From Trematomus loennbergii (taxonomy: Eukaryota; Chordata; Actinopteri; Perciformes; Nototheniidae): a stretch of DNA of 64,000 bases. Below, piece by piece: positions 1 to 40,318 of this stretch. The stretch covers positions 1,468,712 to 1,532,711 of the forward strand of contig JAAOOA010000055.1 in the NCBI GenBank assembly GCA_012861695.1, read 5' to 3'. Below the pieces are notes generated by a model. The model was not told the origin of the DNA and did not search any database. It worked only from the letters and a program-made list of their open reading frames with translations. The position numbers were made by a program, and so were the translations under genes. Positions within the stretch are counted from its first letter, which is position 1. The number at the start of each line of letters is the position of its first letter.

Positions 1-1324
1 TTCTCACACTATTCAAATAGAAGTAGTAGAAAAAGATGATAATACAAGTAGCAGTTATAGTGTCATGTTGCAGGAAACGTGTCAAAGTCGATTTCCTCTT
101 TCACCTCCCAGCAGACATCCACACACACACACACACACACACGTCCACGCATACACACACAGTCCAAAACTCATCAGCACTTTTTTCCACACTTTCCCCA
201 GCATGCTCCATAATTATCACATAGCAGCTCATTGCACACAGTGCCATCTGTTAGTCGCATGCAACACACATCCTAAACCCACACACACATGCGCCCGTAC
301 AAACACAAACACACTGACAGATGCTTGGGATGTGGGATTAATGAGACAGTCCCATCATGTATAACTAAGTTTGCAGCATATCATTAACAATTTGCAATAA
401 GAGGATAAAGAATCTCATTGAGAGCAGCGAGGCATATATTTAAGAACAAGCAAGTATGCACGGCACAAGGAGATTAAAGAATATAGATAGAAATTGGTGT
501 CACAATAATATTAAAAAATGTTCTTGATAGATATTATGAAAATATTAAAAAATGTATGTTGTTGTGTTCTAACAAAATATTCAGAAAAATGCATATATTC
601 AATTTCTGACACAGAAATAGAAGCCGCCAGAAATACTCTTGTAATTAAATACAAGAGTATTAAAGACCTTTTCATGCACACTGTATTCAGTACATCATGT
701 TCTGATTATAATGATTGCAATGCAGTCCCACTTGTGCGCTTTAAGTCTTCTCACTCAATGATGTGTGTTTGCTCCTGGAATATCAATTGCTTTATTAATA
801 AAGAATTCTTCCGAGGCGAAACTGGAAAAGACTTCTGACAAGGGCACGTCGTTAAGTTGAAGGTACGGGAACTAGAATGTGATTTGTATCGACTTCCTGA
901 CACCTGTACAATAAGTAACCGGGCAGGATGAAAGATAATCCAGATGAAAAACAAGAAGCTCAGTGAGGACAATTACACACATAAATAAAAGGAAACCCTG
1001 TGGATAAGACCTGGATAAAACTAACTGTAGCAAACTAACCACACAGTAAAACAACACAATACACCTGCCGGGACCTTTTGCAAAAGCCAATCAGAGTTGA
1101 CATCAGGATAAATTGCACCTTCTCCGTGTAATTTGTATATTTTCTAGCCGCCTGTACATCAGTCACAGAGCTGGAACATGATCACACATTTCCCTCTACA
1201 CAGCTTTAGAAGGGGATTTCTAGTTTGTGTGTGTGTAGGGGGGGGACTCCCCCTCTTCAATTATTTACAGGAAGCCCTCATGCATCTGTGACTTTCAGAG
1301 ACAGGCTGAGAAAGCCCAGCAGAG

Positions 1325-1830
1325 CAGCACAGATCTTTCTTCTCCAAAATTCTCCTTCCTCATCCCTTTGTCTACAACAGTTTGCCTTCTTACTCTCCCA
1401 TCTTTTTTCTCCTCAGCCTGAAACCTCTTTCCTCCGTCCTATTTCGTTGTTTCGCCCCTCTGTCTACATCCGCTTCCTCCTCTGTCGATAACCTTTTTCC
1501 ACCTTCCTATAGTCTTACATTTTTGTCCTGCCTCTCCATCTTTTCCTCCTCTGTGTGCAACCTTTTGTCCTCTTCTTCCTCTCATTGTCTGTGTGCTATT
1601 TCTTCTTCGCTTCCTTTCTTTTGCCTCAAACCCAACTCTCTCCTTCTTTCTTTCATGATTTATCCTGGCCTCACTTTTCTCCTTGTCACCTCTCCCTTTC
1701 ATTTCCCTCCTTTTATCCTCGCCGCCGCCTCCTCCTTCCGTCCTTACCCCATCCTTTCTCTCTTCATCACCTCTCCCTTCCTTGCTTCACCTCCTTTCCC
1801 CCTCTCTCTGGCTCCTGTCATCTCCTCCCC
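1325..1830. repeat. CT-rich low-complexity tract (GA-rich on fgf14 sense strand)
   Basis: About 500 bases in which the plus strand is mostly T and C (TTCCTCC, CTTTCT and similar words) with scattered interruptions. The repeat unit is irregular, so this is a degenerate polypyrimidine tract rather than a clean microsatellite. On the fgf14 transcript strand it is GA-rich. Confidence 0.7.
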
Positions 1831-3068
1831 CAAAACAAGAAGTGAAGGGAAGGAAAGAGGGATGATGTCAGGGAGAAGAGTGTGAACTCTCTCTGAAGAG
1901 TCAGCATGGAAATTATTCATATTCTTCTGGCGGCCGCGCCTCCTCTACCTCGCATTGCCTCATTTCACCCAACTCTAATCCATCTCCAATTTGTGTCACA
2001 CGTTATTCTGTGTTGTTTTTAGGGGTTAATTTAGCATCTAAAACTGTTCTCTAAAACAGACTTACTTAATGTCCATACAGTGAAAAATGTGTCTCATTAT
2101 AGCATCCATTAACAGCAGTGTATCTGCTCTTTATTCTCTCTCTCTTACTAATGCACCTGTCTTCTTTCACGCAAACCTTCAAAGTCCTCCGACATGAAAA
2201 AAGCTTTTATTGTATCAGGCATGCTTCAATTCCCCTTTAAATTTAAACCTAAATCTGAGCTACATATTGTATAATTTAGAGTGAGGAGATTTGTCTGTAT
2301 TTGATCCGTTTTAACTTCAGCGTGCAAGAGGCTCTGCAGGCAAACCCCGACGATGTGAGCGTCTGTACAGTGATGGGAGTTCAGCTCAAATCACCCAATT
2401 GTTCTTCTGAGCAGCATAATGAGAGTATGTGGTGTTAACCAAGCTGTTCAAGCATTCATCTCCGCTCAAATCCTGTTTATATCTTGCAAATAGCTCCAAT
2501 GCAAATGTTACTTTGTACAAGACCTTTCTTTTGATAGTTGCTTTTTTTTAATTAACTGGTTTCTGCATCTTAAAATGAAATATTAATTGGTTTTCTTAGT
2601 CCTCTATGATATTCTTTGGACTTTATATTGGAGAAAACAATCTATTTGTAGGGGTCACCTTGGGCTATGGGAACACTGTTTTCCAATAGATTAGTAAAAC
2701 AATTTAAATCCTTCAGACTATGTTCTTATAAGACTACTTTTAGCAAAGACAGGTACAAACAAAACCATGATTTCACATCTTTTATCATGGTTTAAAAGAC
2801 GTGCCTTCATTAATCAATGTTAGCCATTATTTTGTCCTTATCCAGTGAATAAAGGAAGGTCTTATAAATGACCAAGAGATTTGTCTGGTACATCCATTTG
2901 TCTCCTGGAAAGAATTACGGCAGATTAAAACCAAACACTCAGGACCTGGATGAGCAACACACCATTTGTAATTAAGCCCCATCATTTTCCAGAAAGAAGC
3001 TTTAAACCTCACCCAAAAAAGGACCAATAAGAACTGAACAGATACAGGTGAAAACACTGGAACAAAAT

Positions 3069-3145
3069 GTGTGTATGTGTGTGTGTGCGTGCGTGTGTGC
3101 GTGCGTGTGTGTGTGTGTGTGCGTGCGTGTCTGTGTGTGTGTGTG
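3069..3145 (+). repeat. (GT)n/(GCGT)n microsatellite next to fgf14 exon 3 donor
   Basis: An imperfect GT repeat with GTGC/GCGT variants. On the minus (sense) strand it reads as a CA-repeat that begins immediately after the GTGAGC donor of fgf14 exon 3. Intronic CA repeats close to a 5' splice site are known hnRNP L binding sites in other genes; a role here is inference. Confidence 0.85.
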
Positions 3146-3150
3146 CTCAC

Positions 3151-28158
<25,008 letters not shown>

Positions 28159-28730
28159 GCCAGCAGAGCCGGCCAGCTGTTGGGTTCAGTTCGGCGGTGC
28201 TTCGACCCCCCGATCTGCACCATAGACAAGAAGAGGAGCAGGAAGCCCGGCTCGTCGCCCGGTTTCTCGCCCGGTTCCTCCAAGAGTCCAGAGACCAGCG
28301 CGTATTCCGCGTCGGCGTCGAGGAAGAGAGCAACCGCTGCAGCGTTTTTCTCCTCGGTCTCTTCCCCCAGCGGCCGGTGGTCCTCAGCGGCGGAGGATAA
28401 GTCGCTGCTGCCGCCCGGCCGCCGCGGCGTCAAAAGCCCCTGAGCGCTCCTCTTCAAATTGCGTCGTTTGCCGCGCGGCGCAGGGAGAGGAGCGGCAGCG
28501 GCGGACAGGCATGCGGCGGCGCTAGCGTGAAGTCGGCGGTACGCGGCAGCTGTCGGCTTCTTCACAAAAAACCATTGCATATTAGTGGGGAGCGCAGGGG
28601 GTCGGTGCGTCCGTCCGTCCGGGAGGAGGGAGGAGGAGGGGAGGGTGCGGATACCGGGTGTCCGTCAGCAAGTCGGTGGCATCCCTGTATACCAGCAGCA
28701 GCAGACAAGTACTGCAGCAGGGGGGCTCCT
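28159..28730 (-). promoter_or_regulatory. fgf14: CpG island and probable fgf14 1b promoter/5' UTR
   Basis: Dense CpG and GC-rich sequence (for example GCCCGGCCGCCGCGGCG near 28413 and GCCGCGCGGCGC near 28468) directly upstream of exon 1b. It includes a G-run cluster on the plus strand at 28621-28645 with four runs of three or more G. No TATA box is evident. The alternative frames through this region are GC artefacts. Confidence 0.7.
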
Positions 28731-28737
28731 TTCCAAA

Positions 28738-28745
28738 CACACACT

Positions 28746-28776
<31 letters not shown>

Positions 28777-28777
28777 A

Positions 28778-28813
<36 letters not shown>

Positions 28814-28828
28814 ACACACACACACACA

Positions 28829-28860
<32 letters not shown>
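28738..28860. repeat. (CA)n/(CACT)n microsatellite
   Basis: About 120 bases of CA interrupted by CACACT units, just upstream of the fgf14 1b CpG island. Confidence 0.95.
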
Positions 28861-28861
<1 letters not shown>

Positions 28862-29639
28862 GGTCTCTGGGAGCGCAGGAGCGGCAGGTGAATCACTGCA
28901 GGGAATCTCTGCACTATCCCACTCTGTGTTTTCCTCTTTAAAAAGTCCTTATGAATATTTCATCCGGTTTCGGCCTCCACTTCTCAATAATCCATAAGCT
29001 CCAATGCGCCAAGATATTGCTGTCTGTCTGTCTCCTCTTCTTCTCCTCCTCCTCTTCCTCACCTTGCTGATAAAAAAGAAGAAGCTGCTGGACTTTGTCT
29101 CTGATACTCCAGAAACTAAATGAAGAAGAAATAGAAGAAGAAGACCTGGTCTGGCTCGTGGTCCTCTCGCGCTCCTCTGGTGCTTCACTGTCTTCTTCAG
29201 CAGCGCTCGAGACGACCAGCGGCCGGTGGGGCGCGAGGAGGTGCACTGACTATCTATACCGAAGCAGCAACTAAGTGGGAGCAATTAATCAAAACACCTG
29301 TTCCGGTTGGCTCCTTCAAAACAAAAACTGCACTATCACAAGTAAAAACAAAAGCACATTTTGATACGAGGATCTGGTTCTTCTTAAGCTATTTTATTCA
29401 TTTTTGTAGTATGTATTTTCTTTCAACATCTTACTTGATTTATTATATTGCTAATGTTGAATGCATTTCAATTAATAAGTATTAAAGAAGAAATGTGAAG
29501 TAAATTAAAGTTCATATAAAAGTGTTTGCACGAGGCTATTCATATGACTTTGATACCTTACAATTCACAATTGTTTTTAACACAACCAGCTGTGGTTAAA
29601 GTTCCTATAATAAGAGTTCAGTCTAGTTTATCCTCGACT

Positions 29640-29830
29640 TTTATTCTGAGGGAAATCGCTACTTCCGGTTTGCCTGTGCAGCTTGATACAGCTCTACTCT
29701 GAGGAGCTGCTTGCAGATACGTAGACACGTGGTTCCCACACCGTCAGCATCTGGACTGACTGGATATAAAGTGTAAGCGGCAACATTTGGGGAGGAGGGC
29801 GCCGAGATGGCGTCATAAATATACGGTTCG
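29640..29830. promoter_or_regulatory. promoter-like patch with ETS and YY1 motifs
   Basis: Contains TACTTCCGGTTTG (ETS type, GGAAG on the minus strand) near 29660 and GCCGAGATGGCGTCATAA near 29801-29818, which combines a YY1-type AGATGGCG word with a half ATF/CRE word. These motifs commonly mark vertebrate housekeeping promoters. I cannot connect the patch to a gene. Confidence 0.3.
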
Positions 29831-30211
29831 GAGACACACACCTCTGTCTCTGTTTACTGCAGTTTTTACAAGTGCCTATATCTGATACAAAGAAAGGCTC
29901 CGGCCAAGAATCTGACAGTTTAATGCAGTCTTCTCTGTCTGCACATCTGTTGCACGACTCCTTACAGTCACATCGGATTGGATGGTATGGTATACGAAAC
30001 AGCAGTTATCTTGATTGTCCCTTTGCATTTAGTTTGTTTAAATGAAATGACTACAATGATTTAGTGCTGCATGGTGCATTTCATATAGATTGTCAGAAGC
30101 TTATCTCAGTTATACACTGTGTGCACTCATTGCGGTCTGAAACGGAGCTGGAAATGCTGCAGTGTTTCAGAGGCTGGCGCTGTCCATAGTGCTGAATCCA
30201 CAATCGCTGGT

Positions 30212-30313
<102 letters not shown>

Positions 30314-31153
30314 GAAACCTTATCAGAGGACAGCTTATTATCCTGCTGACATGCATGTGAGGTCTCTGGGAAGGCATAACAGTGTCAGAGACATTTCAAA
30401 TAGATTAAACTAACAAAACCCAATTAACTGACTTCAGGGTTTTGCAGATATCCATCAGCAAGTCATACCTTTCCTGTTTTACCAAGGGAAATAATTAAAT
30501 GTCAGTGAATGATGGAAATAGTTTGAAGGAAACAGAAAAATGTGTCTGGCACACACCATAAAGTCCCTTAGAGCACTTTGTTGAAAGGCTTTTAAAATAC
30601 ACCATCCATTCTCTAAATGGGTTTGTGGCTCATTTGGTTGTGATTCAGTCAGTTTCTAAACCGTAACCCATAAAAACAGCCGTTTCACTGAGAAGAAGGG
30701 AAACCACTCGCATGTATAAAGTGCCTCTGATGTTTGCAGTGTAATCAAATCCTCTCTCTGAGCTGACAGGAACGAAAGTGCGGACCATGGAGTTAAAGGA
30801 AAAGCAAATTAACACAGTAAGAAGCCATGACAAATAGTGATGAGCTTTAGTCAAATATAAAAGTGTTTCTTCGTTAAAAGACGGACAACATGCAACAATA
30901 CAACAAACCTTGAATTGTCATACACCACATATGATGTGTTCACAATGATCATATCAAGCCAACACAAGTTTTCAGTGGTTTTGGATGGATTTTTTGAAGC
31001 CGTGAATAATCAAATAAAGCCATGTGTAATTCTTTCCAAGAGTTTTGCATGTTTTAAAGATGTCAAAAACACACTCAAATGTGTGAAAATATGCAGAAAT
31101 TATCAATCACAGACAAAGCATTGAACTTCACTATCAGCGGCAGTATGAGCAGT

Positions 31154-31154
<1 letters not shown>

Positions 31155-31214
<60 letters not shown>
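31155..31214. repeat. (CA)n microsatellite
   Basis: About 60 bases of pure CA. Confidence 0.96.
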
Positions 31215-31219
<5 letters not shown>

Positions 31220-31866
31220 GCACGACTTGTATTGTTCGGAGCAGCTCAAGTCTGCAGCATGCGATTGCTTTAATCAAGGGGCAAAATATCATCAACAGCT
31301 GCATACCTGTGAACAGTATGTGTGTCTGCTTGTAATACAGTGTAATCGAAAAGGGAAGAAGGAACATTTTCAGGATTGAGGGTGCAGAGAAAGAAGGAGT
31401 GGGGAGGAGGGAGGGTGCAAGAGAAAAACAAGGCGAGAGGAGGGGGCAAAACACTGAAATGTGAGAGTGAGGTTTGCAGACAGTGGGGATTCATCAATGC
31501 AAAGGAACCAGAAAAGAGGCGATTTATAATTGAAAAAACCTTAGTAATCATTCAAATTAAAATAACTTCAAATAGACATAAAAGATAAGAATCTAAAAAT
31601 AATTTCCAGCCTGTTATTAATATGCAACCTTATCTCTCAGTGTACCCTAACAAGAATAAAGACAACACTCTAAAAAGGAAACAACAATGTCCGAAACCAT
31701 TAAAAAAAGAGTTATGAGCAACAAGTGAAATTGGACAACATCAGTAAAATACCCTGCCACTTTCACATCAGAATAGAGCGTCAACAAGAAGGCAAACACA
31801 AAAGTCGGCAGCAGCTAAAACCACAAAACACACTTAATGGCGCGAGAGAAGCTCAGTTTACATGTC

Positions 31867-32230
31867 TTCAGAGGTGGAATGCAATTAACTACATTTACTT
31901 AGGTGCAGTACTTGAGTTACTGTACTTGAGTGTTTCCTTTTCATGCCACTTCCTACTTTTACTTCATTGTATTTCGAGCTAAAATTACTTTGCAAATTAA
32001 GTTGTTTGCCACAAAAACATAGCAAGAGTTTGAGAGTAACAGCAGCTGTTTTGTGTTTGTTTTTTTAGAATTACAAAGTAGCAACACATTGAAATACTCA
32101 AGTAAAGTACAAGTACCTCATTAAGGACATAACTTTAGTAAATGTACTCAGTTAGTTATACACCACTGGGAGTATGTTAAAATGTGGTATTAGTACTTTT
32201 ACTTGAGTAAAGTATCTGCGTACTTTTTCG
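31867..32230 (+). mobile_element. teleost MITE-like element (possibly composite)
   Basis: Starts CAGAGGTGGAATGCAATTAA and carries TACTTGAGTTACTGTACTTG. An inverted terminus GTTAGTTATACACCACTGG lies at about 32151-32169, and a second tail-like piece (TACTTTTACTTGAGTAAAG) follows at about 32193-32211. It is related to the 14990-15455 element. The extra tail suggests a nested or duplicated end. Confidence 0.6.
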
Positions 32231-32315
32231 ACCGTTGCTCTCTTTTACAACGCCTTGTTTCTAGGCAACAGTACTGCATTAGCATACAGCCATGATACGT
32301 TTGTTTTGGACTCAC

Positions 32316-32473
32316 CTGTCTGTCTGAAGGTGGTTTTTGGGTCTTTTAAGCACCGAGAAGTCCTCTGAAGTCCTGAAATCCTCTTGAATCCTCTCCAGCT
32401 CTAACTTTTCTGCTCCTTTATCCCCCATAGGAATATAACGAGCCCTCTCAGCCTCTCGTGTCCTGTTCGGTTC
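32316..32473 (-). CDS. unassigned exon-like open unit (158 bp)
   Basis: On the minus strand a pyrimidine-rich acceptor (TTTTTGACTTTTAG) is followed by 158 bases that are fully open in one frame and end at a consensus donor, GACAG|GTGAGT. The encoded peptide is charged and protein-like: it starts EPNRTREAERARYIPMGDKG, continues with AEKLELERIQEDF and ends KRPKNHLQTD. An ATG (MGDKGAEK) lies inside and could be a start. I recognise no family. Partner exons were not found: downstream ones would lie at lower coordinates and upstream ones between 32.5 and 33.1 kb. It may be an exon of a small unannotated gene divergent from rcbtb1, or a relic of a lost gene. Confidence 0.4.
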
Positions 32474-33187
32474 CTAAAAGTCAAAAAGTGTTGAGCTAAA
32501 TCAGCCTTGACAGTCAAAACTGTGACAGGAATTATTATTATTTTAACATTATATATTGTAGCCTATTAGTGATAATACATAAGCAGAAAGGTTCACACAC
32601 CTCACTGAATGCAGAAGTTTCTCAGAATAGTGTAAACGCCGGAATTTCAAGCACGAGCGGATATTTTGTATTTAAACTAGGACCAACATGCACCTGTTTC
32701 ACCTGGCAACAAAGGTGCGTGTGATGTGTCACCGGGTGAGGCAGAAGATCAAATTGAGCTAAACTGTTACCTTTAAAAACTACTATGCACTTTTTTTTGC
32801 ATTTTATAACGAACTGTCGATGATTAGAATAACTTTTTTTGTTAGTTCTTTGAGTAAATGAGATGGAAAACTTATAGCAGCTCTTATCTACTTAAAGACA
32901 GACACTGCTGAGTCCCATTTATAAGTTGAACCTTTAATGCCTCACATCCACGAGCCCTGATCGTGTGCTCGTGCTCCACCTGCTGGTTGAAATGGCTTAG
33001 TTAACTTGAACATAATGACAACAAATAAATGAGTGTTGTGGATAGAACAACATAAATAACATAAATTTAACTACATGTTAAATAATTGTTAGGCATAATA
33101 TATATATTATCAGCTTAGGCTTCTCCCCAAAATACTGGACATGATCAATGGAAAAAAACAAATTAAAAAGAGTAGTTTCACCAATGT

Positions 33188-33203
33188 CCAGAAGGGGGCA
33201 GCA
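33188..33203 (+). promoter_or_regulatory. CTCF-like motif upstream of rcbtb1
   Basis: CCAGAAGGGGGCAGCA fits the CTCF core in plus orientation. It sits just before the putative first exon of rcbtb1, between fgf14 and rcbtb1. Motif evidence only. Confidence 0.5.
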
Positions 33204-33214
33204 AAACCTCATTC

Positions 33215-33301
33215 ATAACCTATTCTACCGGAAATACAGGAGACGAAGAAGAAGACGACGGCAGCGCTTCTGTTGACAATACCAGGGAGACGACATCGGG
33301 T
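33215..33301 (+). promoter_or_regulatory. rcbtb1: probable rcbtb1 promoter and non-coding first exon
   Basis: An ETS-type site (TACCGGAAATAC, near 33226) is followed by a purine-rich leader and a donor-like CATCG|GGTAAC near 33300. This is the best candidate for the 5' UTR exon of rcbtb1. The coding exon's own leader is preceded by an acceptor near 33960 (GTGTCAGCAG|GGATGG). Inferred from motifs and position. Confidence 0.4.
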
Positions 33302-33927
33302 AACTTTACACCATATACTCGCATATTATAGAAGCAGATGTTCTTACTAATAGTATTACTAAACATGTGTCTGTCTGTCTTTTTCTCAGTTGATTCGTTG
33401 TCATGGAGCGATGCTTTAGGTAGGAACAGGAGAACACAGCTTGTTTACCTCCAGTGCCTTTAAGCTGCTGTGGTGCATTAGTGAACACAGTCAAATAAAA
33501 GGAGTTCAATACAGATGGCCTAAAATGGAACTATATAGGTATATAATGTAGTTTAGCTTGCTTATAATGCTTTGTGATGATGTGTATTGCCTAGTTAACA
33601 TGGAGAGATGCCAGGGTTCACTTGAGCAATTTAAAAGCTATCTTTAATATATTTATAAATAAACTGCTTTTCTTAATTGTTGTACGCCAGTTTTGTACGT
33701 CGTGTGCTTGATAATCATTTAAACACATAGCATTTATTAACATATTATGCTCATCATGACTATTTGAAGGTGCATTACTCTGCAATTTGGTCTGCTATAG
33801 AGTTTTATGTTACCTTATATTGACTGCTGTGTCTTTGTGGCGGTTTGATATAGCAAAGTAATGAGTCAAAGCTGCTGAACAACATGCTTATAGAAATGTG
33901 TTTCCTCTGCCTTGTTCCATGTGTTAA

Positions 33928-37583
<3,656 letters not shown>

Positions 37584-39500
37584 GTGGAGCTCTTAGGATT
37601 TATCAAACTGTATCCCGACCAAGATGATGTGCTCTGGATGTGAGCAACTCCAAAAGCATCAGGTCTGATCACACTCCTGAGGGGACACAGGCAGCGTCGC
37701 TCACGAGAAGGATGGGAATTTAAGCTTCATTATCGACGAATGTGAAGTCAGCACTTTGGATAATCCCTGTGGAGGCGCTCGGCAAAGTCATGGCGCCTTT
37801 TCCTCTCACACATTCTTTACATGCTGTATGTATACTTGAATATATGTTTGCTCGGCCAGTGCTTCCTGTACTTAAGTTGACATGATAGACCAAAAACCTG
37901 GAAGAAATAGGAAGCAGTTGTCTTTGATAGCTTTGATGACTGACTTGCTCTGGCCAGGAGAACCACTGTACTGAAACACTTTGAGTTTCCATATCTATCA
38001 TTTCCAAAATACAGTGTTAGGTAAAAGTACTTCTTGGGTGAGCCCCATTTAGGCGTCAACACACAACAAGATCCAGGTCCTACTGTGGGTTGTACTGGGT
38101 CACTTATGTATAATGTACTTTTTATACTCTTTTCTTTTGTAAGATGTTGTTTTTCGCCCTATGGCACCTTTAAGAAACGGTTGCTTCTTCTTCTTCTATA
38201 TATTTAGTAAAACAGTAATGGTTCAAATTGTTTGACACACTGTGTAAGGGGAAAACTAAGTTAAAGTGGACCTATCATGCTATATTTGAATAATATATTG
38301 TAGGGCCATACCTATATAAGGCATATTTATACTTAAAATACCAAACAGATCATGCATTTTAGCCATGCCTCATTTTGCTCAATTTGAATTTTTTTAGCTC
38401 TGTTTTAGCAAGGGCAGATTCAGTGAGAACAGCACCATCTACTGGCCTGGCATATGTACTACAGCGTCTCCAGCGCTTTCGAACGGCAATGCCGTGGTTG
38501 TCTCCTCCTGATTGGTGGAGTTGGCCCAATAGCCGTAGCGCCACCGTCCTGACGTCAGGACAGTGTTCAAATCTGGATCAGTTTTTATCAGATCCGTTGC
38601 AGCCCCTTTTTTAGAGATTTGGGTATGGAGGAAAATAGAGAGGGTTGTGTTTTCTGACACTTGGTGAGTTCCCTGGAACACCGGGGACACATATTCATGT
38701 ATAAAAGACGTACACAAGTGCATTTTGCATGATAGGTCCCCTTTAAAAAGTTGCATTAGAAGCGTTTAGGGCACTGTTACATTACTAGCAGATTAATTCC
38801 TTCTTTGACAATGTAAAATGTGTTGCATTCTCTTCACACTGGGACTGTCAACAAACTGATCGAAGGTGTTCTTATCTGTTTGTGTTTGCTAATCTTATTT
38901 GGACATATACAAAGAAACAAGCGACAATGCAAACTCAGTTAGACCAAATGATTCCTTAATGATTCCTCTGTAAGGACACTTTCTCTGCACGTACAATGAC
39001 AATGCACAACACGCTGCAAGCTAAGGCAATCGGAGTACTTTGAAATTCTCTGTAGGGATAAATGAGATGTTTGTTTATATTCTGTTAGCTTTGGCTTATG
39101 ATGACAAAAAACTGCCTAGTCCTCACTTTCTGTTCCATCACTGGTGTAAGAGGATAAAACAGAGCAGATCTGTTTCTGTTACTTCTGTAGGTTTCATGTT
39201 CTTTATGCACTCAGATGCTTAAAATAACCACTTTGATTCCTTGCAGTTAAAAAGCAATTACATTGAGGTTAGTACATGCTTTAGTGAGCAATGAGCTGGA
39301 AGAAAAGATTGTGTTGCTTTCTGTATGAAGATATAAAATATATTTTGTATTGTGCTTTGTTTAGCATTTCTTTAAATAGGACAAGCATTACAATCAGCGT
39401 TACATTATTTGGTGTATGTTTTTTCTGCTGTTACATAACTGACATGTTTCTTTTATATTTAGTTATTGAATTACATCTCACAGTGAATAAATAAATAACT
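37584..39500 (+). other. rcbtb1: probable rcbtb1 3' UTR and downstream
   Basis: No coding exon. The first good poly(A) signal cluster is AATAAATAAATAA at about 39484-39497, which would give a 1.9 kb 3' UTR that carries a MITE (38261-38746). An earlier end is possible. Inferred. Confidence 0.4.
38261..38746 (+). mobile_element. teleost MITE with GGACCTATCATGC termini
   Basis: Left end TTAAAGTGGACCTATCATGC and right end GCATGATAGGTCCCCTTTAA are inverted copies with one mismatch over 20 bases. The 486 bp element is non-coding. The outer TTAA could be a piggyBac-type target site or part of the terminus. It contains a CRE-like TGACGTCA and a CTCF-like GCACCATCTACTGGCC (38430-38445). Confidence 0.8.
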
Positions 39501-39574
39501 TGTTTCCATACAATGCTTATTTGGCTCCTAAGTACTTTCTTTTATTACGTCATATTTCTTATCATTTTAGTTCA

Positions 39575-39884
39575 TTAACCCTCCTATTGTCTTCGTTTCC
39601 CCCCCCCCCTTACTTTGGTGTTCACGGTCAATTTGACCGGTCCTGTTTTAACTGCTATTACATTAACACAAAAACCATTAATCATCACCAAATTTCATTT
39701 AACACCCTTTCAAACTGTAAATATTGTATCAGACTACTGGTATACATGAAAAACTGCAGTAAACATACAAAGAATAGACACTGAACATGTATTGCATGTG
39801 CCAGGTGTGACTCACATGGGGGATTGGGCACATAAGGGGGGAACACATCTAGAGTATGTGTGTGTGTGTGGGGTGTTTGTGTGT

Positions 39885-39922
<38 letters not shown>

Positions 39923-40190
39923 GTGTGGGGGGGGGGTGTGTTTTATCTGATCCGGATGGTTACTAATTCCTTTTCTTTATGGCGGTCATTTTTGACCGGG
40001 ATCGTGTTACAAAGTTGACTAAATCATCCAAAATTCAATGACAGTGGTGATCAGCAATTGTATATGTTCAAATGTCTACTGGGAAGGATATCATAAAGCC
40101 TTAATGCAGTCGAATGTAAAACAAAAAAGTTATGATTGATGAAAGTAGTAAATCGGTCAGATTTAACCCGAAGACAACAGGAGGGTTCAA
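39575..40190 (+). mobile_element. non-autonomous piggyBac-like element
   Basis: Termini TTAACCCTCCTATTGTCTTC and GAAGACAACAGGAGGGTTCA are inverted copies. The outer TTAA on the left and TTGA on the right suggest a TTAA target site with one mutation. Inner GTCAATTTGACCGG / TTTTTGACCGGG words recur near both ends. A (GT)n with G runs occupies about 39858-39940. No transposase is present. Confidence 0.7.
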
Positions 40191-40274
40191 GTTTGTCTCA
40201 TGGTAAAGTAGTTAAGTCTTCAGAGTGTAAAAAGAAAGCAGCGTTTATTCAATATATATGAAAATATGGTGGTT

Positions 40275-40290
40275 TGCTGCCACCTGGTGG
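40275..40290 (-). promoter_or_regulatory. CTCF-like motif (minus orientation)
   Basis: The plus strand reads TGCTGCCACCTGGTGG, whose complement CCACCAGGTGGCAGCA is a near-perfect CTCF core. It faces the plus-oriented site at 33188-33203 across rcbtb1. Motif evidence only. Confidence 0.55.
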
Positions 40291-40318
40291 AATAAATTGG
40301 TATCTAACAAACCACTAG

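Larger units (their letters stand above)
1..3150. other. fgf14 intron 3 (part), no exon seen
   Basis: This stretch lies downstream, in the fgf14 sense, of exon 3. It should be the intron before exon 4, which is outside the window. It holds a short (CA)n at about 117-142, a second CA-rich patch near 280-315, and a long pyrimidine-rich tract at about 1325-1830. Open frames through the pyrimidine tract are low-complexity and not coding. I see no conserved exon on either strand. Confidence 0.6.

Noticed and set aside
518..838. 106-codon plus-strand open frame
   Set aside because: AT-rich intron sequence with no homology that I recognise and no splice or promoter context.
1382..1885. 167-codon Ser/Phe/Pro-rich open frame
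   Set aside because: It lies in a degenerate CT-rich tract inside an fgf14 intron, with three overlapping frames equally open. Composition artefact.
30645..30854. Minus-strand 69-codon frame as a partner exon of the 32316-32473 unit
   Set aside because: Hydrophobic start without a convincing acceptor/donor pair. Phase and context could not be supported.
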